From Arthrobacter sp. DWC3 (GTDB lineage Bacteria; Actinomycetota; Actinomycetes; Actinomycetales; Micrococcaceae): DNA of 64,000 nt. Shown here piece after piece: positions 1-9,302 of the stretch. Each line of letters starts with the position of its first letter. Position 1 is the first letter of the stretch. Location: the NCBI RefSeq assembly GCF_002929375.1, contig NZ_PJIP01000008.1:62001-126000 (forward strand), in the 5' to 3' direction. The position numbers and the translations under genes were made by a program. A model generated the notes under the pieces. It was not told where the DNA came from and did no database searches. It worked only from the letters and a program-made list of their open reading frames with translations.

Positions 1-778
1 GGCGGGCTGGGTGCTGCTCGCACCCGTCGCGGCCTACCTGCTGCGCCCGGTCGTGACGGAGGGCGTGGTGCCGTCGTCGGTGGGCGGCAACCCCCTCTTC
101 GAACACTTCCTGGTCCCGCAGACGCTGGCCGCGGACGTCTTCCTGACCGGCTACTACCCGGTGCTGCAGTGGCTCGGGTTCATCCTGGTCGGCCTGGTGA
201 TCGGACGGCTGGACCTCTCCCGGCTCGGCGTGCAGCTGGGCCTGCTCGGTGCGGGGATCGTCGCCGCGGTGGGCGCGCGGTTCGTGAGCGCGCAGCTGCT
301 CGGGCCCGGCGGCGGCCTCGCGGCGCTCCTGGCGACACCCGAGGGCGGCCGCTACCCGCTCGAGGCGATGCTCGATGTCGGACTCGCCGGCGTGGAGCAG
401 TCGGGCTCGTGGTGGTGGCTCGCCGTCAGCGCACCCCACTCGGGCACCACCCTGGATCTGGTGCACGTGGCGGGGTCGGCCGCGGCGGTGATCGCGCTGT
501 GCCTGCTGCTGACGCGGCGTTTCCCGCAGGCGCTCCTGCCCCTCTCGGCGCCGGGCGCCATGACGCTGACGCTCTACACCCTCCACATCTGCGTCATGAG
601 CTGGGCGGACCAGCTGGTGCCCCTGCCGGACCCGGTGCAGCTGTTCTGGGTGCAGGTGGTCGTCGCGGTCGCGATCGGCATCCTCTTCCAGCGCGTGCAC
701 TCGCGCGGCCCGCTGGAGCTGCTCGCCTCGGGGGCCGCGAACGCGGCGCGCGAGGGCCGAGCCGAGGTGCGCCGCTGA
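1..778 (+). CDS. membrane acyltransferase-like protein, C-terminal part (5' end outside window)
   Basis: The reading frame is open from the first bases and stops at TGA 776-778, so the gene begins upstream. The visible 259 or so residues form about six hydrophobic helices with short loops. The last part contains a GAMTLTLYTLHICVMSW stretch. Such a serine/threonine-rich helix followed by a short TLH/TQ turn is typical of DUF418/DUF1624-type membrane proteins related to heparan-alpha-glucosaminide N-acetyltransferase. The N-terminal region that would separate these families is not in the window, so substrate and reaction cannot be assigned. It ends 16 bases before the convergent gene at 795. 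The family call is tentative; the membrane location is well supported. Confidence 0.6.
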   Translation, partial: AGWVLLAPVAAYLLRPVVTEGVVPSSVGGNPLFEHFLVPQTLAADVFLTGYYPVLQWLGFILVGLVIGRLDLSRLGVQLGLLGAGIVAAVGARFVSAQLLGPGGGLAALLATPEGGRYPLEAMLDVGLAGVEQSGSWWWLAVSAPHSGTTLDLVHVAGSAAAVIALCLLLTRRFPQALLPLSAPGAMTLTLYTLHICVMSWADQLVPLPDPVQLFWVQVVVAVAIGILFQRVHSRGPLELLASGAANAAREGRAEVRR

Positions 779-794
779 TCCGCCGGCCGGCGGG

Positions 795-1262
795 TCAGGC
801 CGCGGGGCCCTGCCGGTACAGCCTCGCGGCGTCGCGCATCGCCTTGCGGGCCCGCTTGCGGTCCCCGGCGGCGTCGTAGGCGCACGAGAGCCGGAACCAG
901 CTGCGCCAGTTCTCCGGATCGGCCTCGACCTCGGCCTGGTAGGCGGGGAACGCGCGGTCCGCGGCGGAGCGGACGATCCGCCCGGAGGGGGTCCTCGGCA
1001 GGTCGTCGACGGGGAGCCCGCCCTCGCCCTCGAGCTGCCGCGCCATGCGCTGCGTCTGGGCGCCGAAGAGCAGTTCCCGGATCAGGGCCCATGCGCCGAT
1101 GCACGGCAGCAGGAGGTAGCCGGCGCCGAGAGCCTTCGCCACCGGGTCCGGGTCGCCGAGGAGCAGGAAGCTGCGCTGGAAGGCCACGGCGAGCCAGAAG
1201 ACGAGCAGGGCCGTGATGAGCAGGACCCCGAGCCGGACCTTGTACGTGCGGTAGAACTCCAT
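795..1262 (-). CDS. small membrane protein with TPR-like C-terminal tail
   Basis: A 155-residue protein with two predicted membrane helices (about residues 10-30 and 45-65). A soluble C-terminal half follows, ending in an NWRSWFRLSCAYDAAGDRKRA segment with the small/large helix pattern of one tetratricopeptide repeat. I do not recognise a characterised homologue. It starts six bases after the dapB stop and is probably the last gene of the moeA-moaC-mog-moaE-dapB transcript. That placement alone does not prove a role in either pathway. The ATG at 1262 is the only reasonable start. Confidence 0.75.
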   Translation of the reverse strand: MEFYRTYKVRLGVLLITALLVFWLAVAFQRSFLLLGDPDPVAKALGAGYLLLPCIGAWALIRELLFGAQTQRMARQLEGEGGLPVDDLPRTPSGRIVRSAADRAFPAYQAEVEADPENWRSWFRLSCAYDAAGDRKRARKAMRDAARLYRQGPAA

Positions 1263-1267
1263 GGCGG

Positions 1268-2469
<1,202 letters not shown>

Positions 2470-2483
<14 letters not shown>

Positions 2484-2955
2484 GGGAGCCCTCCAGCTGG
2501 GAGCAGATGTGGTCGATGAGCGGTGCGAGCACGGCGAGCCCGTCGCGGACCCCGCCGGGCGACCCGGGCAGATTGATCACGAAGGTAGACCCCGCGGTGC
2601 CGGCCAGTCCGCGGCTGAGGACCGCGGTGGGCACAGCGTCCGCGCCGGCTCGGCGCAGGGCCTCCATGATGCCGGGCAGGCTGCGGGTGAGGTAGGGCGC
2701 GGTCTGTTCGGGAGTGGCGTCGTCGGGGCTCAGCCCGGTCCCGCCGCTCGTGATGAGCACGGCGGGGCGGGCCTCGAGTGCGGCGCCGATGGCCGCGCCC
2801 ACGGCGTCGCCGTCGGGCACCACGACGGCGTCGGCGACCGCGAAGCCGTGCCGGTAGAGCCAGTCCGCGATGACGGGCCCGCACTCGTCCTCGTAGGTCC
2901 CTGCGGCGGCGCGGGTCGAGGCGATGACCACGGCGGCGGTGCGCAGCGCGGTCAT
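2470..2955 (-). CDS. mog: molybdenum cofactor biosynthesis protein, MoaB/Mog family
   Basis: MoaB/Mog proteins bind molybdopterin and adenylate it before MoeA inserts molybdenum. This 161-residue protein has the family fold from residue 8, the SGGTG motif at residues 70-74 followed by LSPDDATPE, and the ending [11 protein letters not shown]. The ATG at 2955 overlaps the moaC stop as ATGA, which sets the start and argues for coupled translation. MoaB and Mog cannot be told apart reliably from sequence alone. Single-domain actinobacterial copies next to moeA are usually annotated as either. Confidence 0.93.
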
Positions 2956-3461
2956 ATGCTCCAGTCCCCGCTCTTGCCGCCGGACTTGGAGAGCACGCGG
3001 GTGCCGTTGATGACGGCGTGCCTGTCCACGGCCTTGATCATGTCGTACAGGGTCAGGGCCGCGACGGACGCAGCCGTGAGCGCCTCCATCTCGACGCCGG
3101 TGAGCGCGGTGGTCCGCACGAGGGCGCTGATGCGCACGCGTCCGCCGACGGGCTCGAAGTCCACGGTGACCTTCGAGAGCGGCAGCGGGTGGCACAGCGG
3201 GATGAGCGAGGAGGTCTGCTTCGCGGCCATGATGCCGGCGATCCGGGCGACCGCGAGGGCGTCGCCCTTCGGCAGGGCCCCCTCGGCGATGAGCGCGACG
3301 ACGTCGGCGCGGGTCTCGAGGACGGCCTCGGCGACGGCTTCGCGGGCGGTGGCCTGCTTGCCGGAGACGTCGACCATGTGGGCGGTGCCGTCGGCGCGGA
3401 CGTGGGACAGGGTGACGCGTGGGTCGAGTGAATCGGGTGGGCCGGGTGGCGGTGTGCTCAT
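2952..3461 (-). CDS. moaC: cyclic pyranopterin monophosphate synthase MoaC
   Basis: MoaC converts the 3',8-cyclo-GTP product of MoaA into cyclic pyranopterin monophosphate. The protein is about 169 residues and contains [27 protein letters not shown] and the C-terminal KSGGKSGDW, all family hallmarks. An in-frame TTG lies 30 bases further upstream. I chose the ATG at 3461 because AGAAAGGAT sits seven bases before it and because the extra residues (NGLRRKDPS) are not part of the family. It lies between moeA and mog, with an ATGA overlap to mog. Confidence 0.95.
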   Translation of the reverse strand: MSTPPPGPPDSLDPRVTLSHVRADGTAHMVDVSGKQATAREAVAEAVLETRADVVALIAEGALPKGDALAVARIAGIMAAKQTSSLIPLCHPLPLSKVTVDFEPVGGRVRISALVRTTALTGVEMEALTAASVAALTLYDMIKAVDRHAVINGTRVLSKSGGKSGDWSI

Positions 3462-3487
3462 GGATGGATCCTTTCTGCGGAGTCCAT

Positions 3488-4792
3488 TCAACCAGTGCCG
3501 GCGGCATCGGTCCCGGCGTCCTCCAGGACGAGGACGTCCTCGACGGCGAAGGGGTCCGTGGGCTCGGGGCCCGTGAGGGTGACCTCCACGCGGTCCCCCG
3601 CCGCCAGCGCCGCGACGCCGACGGGCACGTGCACGAGGCAGTTGGAGGTGGCGAGGGCGTGCAGGAGGTGGGAGTCGGGCCCGCCCACGAGCGCCACCTT
3701 CCCGTCCCGGTAGAGCCCGCGGCGTACCTGGTGCTTGGCGGCGGGGCTCTCGAGGCCGTCGGCGAGGACGGCGTCGAGCACGGGCCGTGGTGCCGGGACA
3801 CCGGTCAGCCGGTGGAGGGCGGGGCGGAGGAACATCTCGAAGGAGACCAGGGCGCTGACGGGGTTGCCGGGGAAGCCGAGGAACGGGATGCCCGAGATGG
3901 TGCCGTGGGCCTGCGGGCCGCCCGGCTGCAGGGCCACGGAGGAGAACTCGACGCTGCTCGCCGCGAGGGCCTGCTTGACCACCTCGTAGGCGCCCTGGCT
4001 GATCCCGCCCGTGCTGAGGACGAGGTGGGTGCTGCCCGCGGGGATCGCCGCGAACGCGTCCTGCAGGACGGCGGGGTCGTCGCCGAGCAGCCGGTGGCGC
4101 GTGACGTCGGCGCCGGCCTCTCGCAGGGCCGCCTCGAGGAGGGTGGAGTTGGCGTCGTAGATGGCGCCGAGTGCCAGCGGCGTGCCGGGTTCGGCGACCT
4201 CGTCGCCCGTGGAGAGCAGCAGCACGCGGAAACGGGGGCGCACGCGTACCGTGCCGACGCCGCAGGCCGCGAGGAGGCCCAGCTGGGCGGGGCCGAGCAG
4301 GGTGCCCGCCGTCAGGGCCGTCGCGCCTGCGGCGATGTCGCTGCCGGCCCGCCGCACGAACAGGCCGGGGGCGGTGTCGCCCGGCAGCCGGACCGTCACG
4401 GGCCCGTGGGCCCGCTCCGCCGCGGAGTGGAACTGCGCCGGGTCGGCGCGTTCGATGGGCACGACGGCGGCGGCGCCGGAGGGCAGCATGGCGCCCGTCA
4501 TGATGGGGGCGGCGGTGCCCCGCTGCAGCGGTGGCGGCACGGAGCCGGCGGGGATGGCGTCGGCGACGACGAGGGGCGCGGTGCCTGCGAGGTCGTCGGC
4601 GTGGACGGCGTACCCGTCCATCTGCGAGTTGTCGAAGGGCGGCAGGCTCACGGGCGCCGGGACGTCCTCGGCCAGGGCGCGGCCCTGCGCGTCGGCGAGC
4701 GGGAGGACCTCCGGCGCGTCGCCGTCGTACCCGCTGCTCCAGCGCAGGAGGCCGGCGACGGCGGACCGGTGGTCGGCGACGGTTCTTCTCAT
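3488..4792 (-). CDS. moeA: molybdopterin molybdenumtransferase MoeA
   Basis: MoeA inserts molybdate into adenylylated molybdopterin. The 434-residue protein has the usual order of domains. An N-terminal [14 protein letters not shown] motif comes first, then a central MoCF-type domain with LLLSTGDEV and [16 protein letters not shown], the [15 protein letters not shown] motif, and a C-terminal beta-barrel ending in [14 protein letters not shown]. An in-frame ATG exists at 4822. The ATG at 4792 is preferred because GGAGGG lies seven bases upstream of it and no such site precedes the other. The gene follows the molybdo-oxidoreductase by 31 bases and precedes moaC by 26, forming one cofactor operon. 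Confidence 0.95.
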   Translation of the reverse strand: MRRTVADHRSAVAGLLRWSSGYDGDAPEVLPLADAQGRALAEDVPAPVSLPPFDNSQMDGYAVHADDLAGTAPLVVADAIPAGSVPPPLQRGTAAPIMTGAMLPSGAAAVVPIERADPAQFHSAAERAHGPVTVRLPGDTAPGLFVRRAGSDIAAGATALTAGTLLGPAQLGLLAACGVGTVRVRPRFRVLLLSTGDEVAEPGTPLALGAIYDANSTLLEAALREAGADVTRHRLLGDDPAVLQDAFAAIPAGSTHLVLSTGGISQGAYEVVKQALAASSVEFSSVALQPGGPQAHGTISGIPFLGFPGNPVSALVSFEMFLRPALHRLTGVPAPRPVLDAVLADGLESPAAKHQVRRGLYRDGKVALVGGPDSHLLHALATSNCLVHVPVGVAALAAGDRVEVTLTGPEPTDPFAVEDVLVLEDAGTDAAGTG

Positions 4793-4823
4793 GGCTGCCC
4801 TCCGCGGATCCGGTCCAGTCACC

Positions 4824-6377
4824 CTAGGTCACGGTGAACGTTACCGTGTGCAGGCCCTCGGCCCCGTCAGGCGCGGGGGCCACCGAGGCCTCCGACTGGA
4901 CGCCGCCCGCCCGGTCCACGGCCCGCGACTGCACGGTGTGCGTACCGGCCTCCAGGGGCAGCGTGGCGCGGTACTGGCACCAGGTGTCGGCCGAGATGGG
5001 GGTGGCGAGGGTCGCGCGCTCCCACGGTCCGCCGTCGACCCTCACCTCCACGGCCTGCACGCCCGTGTGCTGCGCCCATGCCACGCCCGCGACGACGACG
5101 TCGCCCGCCGGCACGCGCGCGGAGGAGCGCGGCACGTCGATGCGGGAGGAGGTCTTGACGGGGCCTCGCTCGGACCAGCCGCGCGTGGACCAGTAAGCGC
5201 GGTCGTCGGCGAAGCGGGTGACCTTCAGCTCCGTCACCCACTTCGTCGCCGACACGAAGCCGTAGAGGCCCGGCACCACGAGGCGCACCGGGAAGCCGTG
5301 CTCCACGGGCAGGGGTTCACCGTTCATGCCGACCGCCAGGAGGGAGTCGCGGGCGTCGGTGAGCGCCTCGAGCGGCGTGCCGGCGGTGAACCCGTCGACG
5401 CTCCGGGACAGGACCATGTCCGCTCCCAGCTGCACACCGGCGCGGGCCAGGAGCTCCCGGACGGGCCAGCCGAGCCAGCGGGCGTTGCCGGTGAGGTCCC
5501 CGCCGACGGTGTTGGAGACGCAGGCGAGCGTGACGTGGCGCTCCACGAGGGGCAGGGCGAGGAGCTCGTCGAAGGTGATCACGACCTCGCGGTCCACGAG
5601 CCCGGTCACCGTCAGGGACCACCGGGCCGGGTCGACGACGGGTACCACGAGGGCCGTGTCGATCCGGTAGAAGTCGTCCGACGGCGTCACGAGGGCGGTG
5701 ACGCCCTCGACGTCGAGGTCGGCGCCCGCGGGGACCACCGACCCGTCCGGGGGCGGCATGCCGGTCCGCGCCGGTGCGGGGAGGCGCACGGCGGCGCGCT
5801 GCCCGGCGACGGCGGACTGCGAGGAGCGGACCCCGGCGGCCACGGCGCCCGTGGCCGCGGCGACGACGGCCGCGCCCGACGCCCCCTGGAGGAACCGGCG
5901 GCGTGCCGGGAGCGGGTCCGTCCCGCCGTCGTCGCCCGCCCGGCCCCAGGCGCGCAGGGACCGCACGAGGGCGTCGAGCACGAGCACCGCCAGCACCGCG
6001 GCGAGGACGGGCGCCACGAAGGACACGGGGGACGACTGCGGCCGCGAGGCCACGGCGAGGGCCCCGAGGGCGCCGGAACCCACGACGACCGCGCGCCCGG
6101 CGAAGGTCCTGCGGTCCTCGAGGACCCCGGCCAGGGCGGCGAGGACCGCGATGACGGCGGCGATCACGGTGAGGAGGACGGCCTTGTCCGCGGTGCCGAA
6201 CCAGGCGATCGCCCAGTCCTTGACGCCGGGGGGCAGGGAGTCGATCACGGCGGTGCCCACGGCGCTGACCGGGGTGACGGAGGGACTGAGGGCCGCGGCG
6301 GCGAGTTCGCCGCCGATCACGCCGAGGCCGACCGCGAGGACGCCGGAGAGCGCCGCCCAGGTGCGCCGTCGGATCAT
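4824..6377 (-). CDS. membrane-anchored molybdopterin-dependent oxidoreductase (sulfite-oxidase/YedY-like)
   Basis: A 517-residue protein with four hydrophobic helices (about residues 7-30, 66-87, 92-110 and 119-139). A twin-arginine motif RRRFLQG (159-165) and a fifth hydrophobic stretch (166-190) follow. Next comes an oxidoreductase molybdopterin-binding domain (about 245-395) with HVTLACVSNTVGGDLTG, in which C286 is the likely molybdenum ligand. The protein ends in an Ig-like dimerisation domain (about 405-515). I infer that the catalytic part acts outside the membrane after Tat export of folded, cofactor-loaded protein. The substrate is unknown; sulfite or methionine sulfoxide are only family precedents. 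GGGAAGG upstream supports the ATG at 6377. Adjacent moeA/moaC fit its cofactor need. Confidence 0.9.
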   Translation of the reverse strand: MIRRRTWAALSGVLAVGLGVIGGELAAAALSPSVTPVSAVGTAVIDSLPPGVKDWAIAWFGTADKAVLLTVIAAVIAVLAALAGVLEDRRTFAGRAVVVGSGALGALAVASRPQSSPVSFVAPVLAAVLAVLVLDALVRSLRAWGRAGDDGGTDPLPARRRFLQGASGAAVVAAATGAVAAGVRSSQSAVAGQRAAVRLPAPARTGMPPPDGSVVPAGADLDVEGVTALVTPSDDFYRIDTALVVPVVDPARWSLTVTGLVDREVVITFDELLALPLVERHVTLACVSNTVGGDLTGNARWLGWPVRELLARAGVQLGADMVLSRSVDGFTAGTPLEALTDARDSLLAVGMNGEPLPVEHGFPVRLVVPGLYGFVSATKWVTELKVTRFADDRAYWSTRGWSERGPVKTSSRIDVPRSSARVPAGDVVVAGVAWAQHTGVQAVEVRVDGGPWERATLATPISADTWCQYRATLPLEAGTHTVQSRAVDRAGGVQSEASVAPAPDGAEGLHTVTFTVT

Positions 6378-6492
6378 CGTTGCCTTCCCGGCCCCGGCGA
6401 CGGTCCGTCGCCGGAAAAGGCCATCCCTTACACGACCGCGGGTGCGGCCTGGTTCCCGGTCCGCACGATACGGCCGCGGGGCCCGGAGGGCG

Positions 6493-6498
6493 TACGCT
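6493..6498 (+). promoter_or_regulatory. putative -10 box of moaA, leaderless start
   Basis: TACGCT ends six bases before the moaA ATG and no Shine-Dalgarno is present between them. The spacing would place transcription start at or next to the ATG. I cannot see a good -35 hexamer, so this is an inference. Confidence 0.4.
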
Positions 6499-6504
6499 CG
6501 TCCC

Positions 6505-7575
6505 ATGGGAGTTCACCTCGGAATGCCGCGCGACGCCCGCGGGGCCGCCGCCCAGGGGCTCCTCGACATCCACGGCCGACGCGCCACGGACATGCGCCTG
6601 TCCCTCACGGACAAGTGCAACCTGCGCTGCACGTACTGCATGCCCGCGGAGGGCCTGAACTGGCTGCAGAAGGACCAGGTCCTCTCCCGCGCGGAGATCG
6701 TGCGCCTGGTCCGCATCGGCGTCGACCGGCTCGGCGTGCGGGAACTGCGCCTGACGGGCGGCGAGCCGCTCGTGCGCGCCGACCTCCTCGACATCATCCG
6801 GGACATCCGCGCCGACCACGCCGACCTGCCCGTCTCCATGACCACGAACGCCCTCGGCCTGGACCGACGCGCCGTCCAGCTGAAGGACGCCGGGCTGACG
6901 CGCATCAACGTCTCGATGGACTCGCTGCACCCGGAGACGTTCGCGCAGCTGACGCGCCGGCCGTTCCTCGACCGCGTGCTGAAGGGTATCGAGGCCGCCG
7001 CCGACGCCGGCCTGGGACTCGTGAAGATCAACGCCGTGCTCATGCGCGGCATCAACGACCACGAGGCGCCGGACCTCGTCGCCTGGGCGGTGTCCCGCGG
7101 CTTCGAGCTGCGCTTCATCGAGCAGATGCCCCTCGACGCCGACCACGGCTGGACGAAGGAGGGCATGGTGACGGCCGCCGAGATGCGCGCGCTCGTCGAG
7201 ACCCGCTTCGTCCTCACGCCGGATCCCCGTACCCGCGACGGTGCACCCGCCGAGCGGTGGGAGGTCCGGGCGAAGGACGCCCCCGACGTCGTCCTCGGGA
7301 CCGTGGGGATCATCGCGTCCGTCACGGAACCCTTCTGCGCCGACTGCCGCCGCACCCGCGTCACCGCGGAGGGCAAGGTGATGAGCTGCCTGTTCTCCCG
7401 CGAGGAGACGGACCTGCGGGAGCTCCTGCGCTCCGGGGCGGACGACGACGCCGTCGCCGAGCGGTGGCGGGAGGCCATGTGGCTGAAGCCGCGGGCGCAC
7501 GGCATGGACCACACGGGCCTCGGCTCCGCCGACTTCGTGCAGCCCGACCGGTCGATGAGCGCCATCGGTGGCTGA
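6505..7575 (+). CDS. moaA: GTP 3',8-cyclase MoaA
   Basis: MoaA is the radical-SAM enzyme that starts molybdopterin synthesis by rearranging GTP. The 356-residue protein has the SAM-cluster motif CNLRCTYC (C38, C42, C45). It has a TGGEPLVR motif and a second cluster at C278, C281 and C295 (CADC...MSC). It ends in the C-terminal Gly-Gly (SAIGG) that inserts into the active site. The frame is open far upstream, but the ATG at 6505 is where family similarity begins. It overlaps moaD by eight bases and is divergent from the oxidoreductase-moeA run, so the pathway is served by two opposed transcripts. Confidence 0.96.
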   Translation: MGVHLGMPRDARGAAAQGLLDIHGRRATDMRLSLTDKCNLRCTYCMPAEGLNWLQKDQVLSRAEIVRLVRIGVDRLGVRELRLTGGEPLVRADLLDIIRDIRADHADLPVSMTTNALGLDRRAVQLKDAGLTRINVSMDSLHPETFAQLTRRPFLDRVLKGIEAAADAGLGLVKINAVLMRGINDHEAPDLVAWAVSRGFELRFIEQMPLDADHGWTKEGMVTAAEMRALVETRFVLTPDPRTRDGAPAERWEVRAKDAPDVVLGTVGIIASVTEPFCADCRRTRVTAEGKVMSCLFSREETDLRELLRSGADDDAVAERWREAMWLKPRAHGMDHTGLGSADFVQPDRSMSAIGG

Positions 7576-7828
7576 CGTGCTGGTGAGGTACTTCGGTGCG
7601 GCGCGTGCCGCGACCGGCGTCGACGAGGAGCGCCTGCCGGGCGGCCGCACGCTCGCAGCGGTCCTCACCGACCTCCGAGCACGCCCGGCGGCGACGGCGG
7701 GACCGTCCCTCGCGAAGGTCCTGGACCGCAGCAGCTTCCTCCTCAACGAGGTGGCGCTGCGCGATCACGCGACGGTGCTGCGGGACGACGACGTGCTGGA
7801 CGTCCTGCCGCCCTTCGCCGGCGGCTAG
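7568..7828 (+). CDS. moaD: molybdopterin synthase sulfur-carrier subunit MoaD
   Basis: MoaD is a ubiquitin-like protein whose C-terminal Gly-Gly is thiocarboxylated and donates sulfur within molybdopterin synthase. The 86-residue product starts at GTG 7568 inside the end of moaA. It begins with VLVRYFGAAR, the usual beta-strand and AA turn, and ends VLPPFAGG with the required diglycine. Its stop TAG forms part of a CTAG tetranucleotide that also supplies the stop of the convergent M16 peptidase gene. The MoaD-activating MoeB-type enzyme is not in this window. Confidence 0.93.
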   Translation: MADVLVRYFGAARAATGVDEERLPGGRTLAAVLTDLRARPAATAGPSLAKVLDRSSFLLNEVALRDHATVLRDDDVLDVLPPFAGG

Positions 7829-9195
7829 CGCGCGAAGTCCGCCTCGGAGTCGAACGGCCCCACGACGACGGTGGTGCGCGGCGCGGCGGCGAGCTCCCGC
7901 GCCAGCGACTGCACCTCCTCGGCGGTGACGGACCGGATGCGGTCCAGCGAGGTGTCCATGTCCACGAACTCCCCCGAGACCAGTTCCGAGCGTCCCAGCC
8001 GGGACATGCGGGAGCTGCTGTCCTCGAGGGCCATGACGAGTCCGCCCGAGAGCTGGCCGACCGCCTTGCGGAGCTCCTCCGCGTCGATGCCGTCGGCCGC
8101 CAGGCGATCGAGTTCGGCCCCGAGCAGCTCGATGACCTGCCCGGTCTTGGCGGGCGAGCACCCGGCGTACATGCCGAAGTACCCGGCGTCGGCGTAGGAG
8201 GCCGAGAAGGAGTAGGTGGAGTAGACGAGGCCGCGCTTCTCCCGGATCTCCTGGAACAGGCGGGAGGACATGCCGCCGCCGAGGACCGCGTTCAGGACGC
8301 TCATGGCGAACCGCCGCTCGTCGGTCGCTGTGAGGGACGGGCAGCCGATCAGGATGTTCGACTGTTCGACGGCCCGCCGGATCACGTGCGTGCCGGTCTC
8401 CCCCGTCACCGGGGCCACGGCGGTGGAGCGGCGCGCCACGGGCAGGGCGCCCTCGTCGAGCGCCCAGCCGGCGGTCTCGAGCGCCTCCTGCACGAGCCTG
8501 CACACGACGTCGTGGTCGAGGCCGCCCGCGGCGGTGACCACCAGCTCCGCCGGGGTGTAGTAGCGACGGTAGTGGGCGAGGACGGACTCCCGCGGCACGG
8601 CCCGGATGGCCTCGGGAGTCCCGCCGATCGGGCGGCCGAGGGGGTGGTCCCCCAGCACCAGTTCGACGAACCTCTCGTGGGCGACGTCCGCCGGGTCGTC
8701 GCTGTCCATCGCGATCTCCTCGAGGATGACGTCGCGTTCCTGTTCGAGCTCCTCCGGGTCCAGCACGGCCGAGGTCACCATGTCCGCGATGACGTCGATG
8801 GCCATGGGCAGGTCGGAGTCGAGGACCCGCGCGTAGTAGCAGGTGTTCTCCTTCGCCGTGGCGGCGTTCGACTCGCCGCCCACCTCGTCGAACGCCGACG
8901 CGATGTCCATGGCGGAGCGGCGCCCGGTGCCCTTGAAGAGCAGGTGTTCGAGGAAATGGGTGCTGCCGTGCTGGCCGTCGGCCTCGTCACGGGAGCCGAC
9001 GCCCACCCAGAAGCCGATGGTCGCCGACCGCTGGCCGGGCATGGCCTCGGTGAGTACGCGCACCCCGCCGGGCAGCACGCTGCGCCGCACGACGTTGCCG
9101 CCCGGATCCCCGGCCACGAAGGTGGGGTCGAGGCCGTCGACGCCCGTGCGGGGCGTCGGCAGCAGGGGCAGGGACACTACGGAGGACAGGGGCAT
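7825..9195 (-). CDS. M16 family zinc metallopeptidase
   Basis: A 456-residue soluble peptidase of the pitrilysin/processing-peptidase class. The inverted zinc motif HFLEH is at residues 80-84, with the downstream glutamate region LEEIAMDSDDPAD. The second half repeats the M16 fold without a metal motif (RGLVYSTYSFSASYADAGYFGMYAG), as is usual. Actinobacterial chromosomes often carry this gene directly after pnp, as here. The substrate is unknown. A long GC-rich hairpin separates it from pnp, so it may have its own transcript. The ATG at 9195 lacks a strong Shine-Dalgarno. Confidence 0.92.
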   Translation of the reverse strand: MPLSSVVSLPLLPTPRTGVDGLDPTFVAGDPGGNVVRRSVLPGGVRVLTEAMPGQRSATIGFWVGVGSRDEADGQHGSTHFLEHLLFKGTGRRSAMDIASAFDEVGGESNAATAKENTCYYARVLDSDLPMAIDVIADMVTSAVLDPEELEQERDVILEEIAMDSDDPADVAHERFVELVLGDHPLGRPIGGTPEAIRAVPRESVLAHYRRYYTPAELVVTAAGGLDHDVVCRLVQEALETAGWALDEGALPVARRSTAVAPVTGETGTHVIRRAVEQSNILIGCPSLTATDERRFAMSVLNAVLGGGMSSRLFQEIREKRGLVYSTYSFSASYADAGYFGMYAGCSPAKTGQVIELLGAELDRLAADGIDAEELRKAVGQLSGGLVMALEDSSSRMSRLGRSELVSGEFVDMDTSLDRIRSVTAEEVQSLARELAAAPRTTVVVGPFDSEADFAR

Positions 9196-9229
9196 CCTGG
9201 TCTTTCTGGGAGGTCGGGTGAAAGGCCGA

Positions 9230-9272
9230 CGGCCCCGGTGCCGACCGAGTCGTTCGGTCGGCGCCGGGGCCG
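9230..9272 (-). terminator. 19-bp stem hairpin after pnp
   Basis: Arms 9230-9248 and 9254-9272 pair over 19 positions with one G-U wobble and a five-base loop. On the minus strand CCTTTC follows, a poor T-run. It lies between the pnp stop and the peptidase start. It is likely a terminator or an mRNA 3'-end stabiliser. Confidence 0.65.
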
Positions 9273-9302
9273 CGGGCTGCTCGGGACGAGCGCGGCGACA
9301 GG

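Noticed and set aside
780-793. CCGCCGGCCGGCGG as terminator between the first two genes
   Set aside because: A self-complementary 14-mer leaves no adequate loop and there is no T-run; too common in DNA of this composition.
4161-7586. Very long plus-strand open frame (about 1,140 codons) opposite moeA and the oxidoreductase
   Set aside because: Low-complexity Arg/Gly/Ala translation with no domains; it runs antisense to two well-supported genes and is explained by third-position GC bias.
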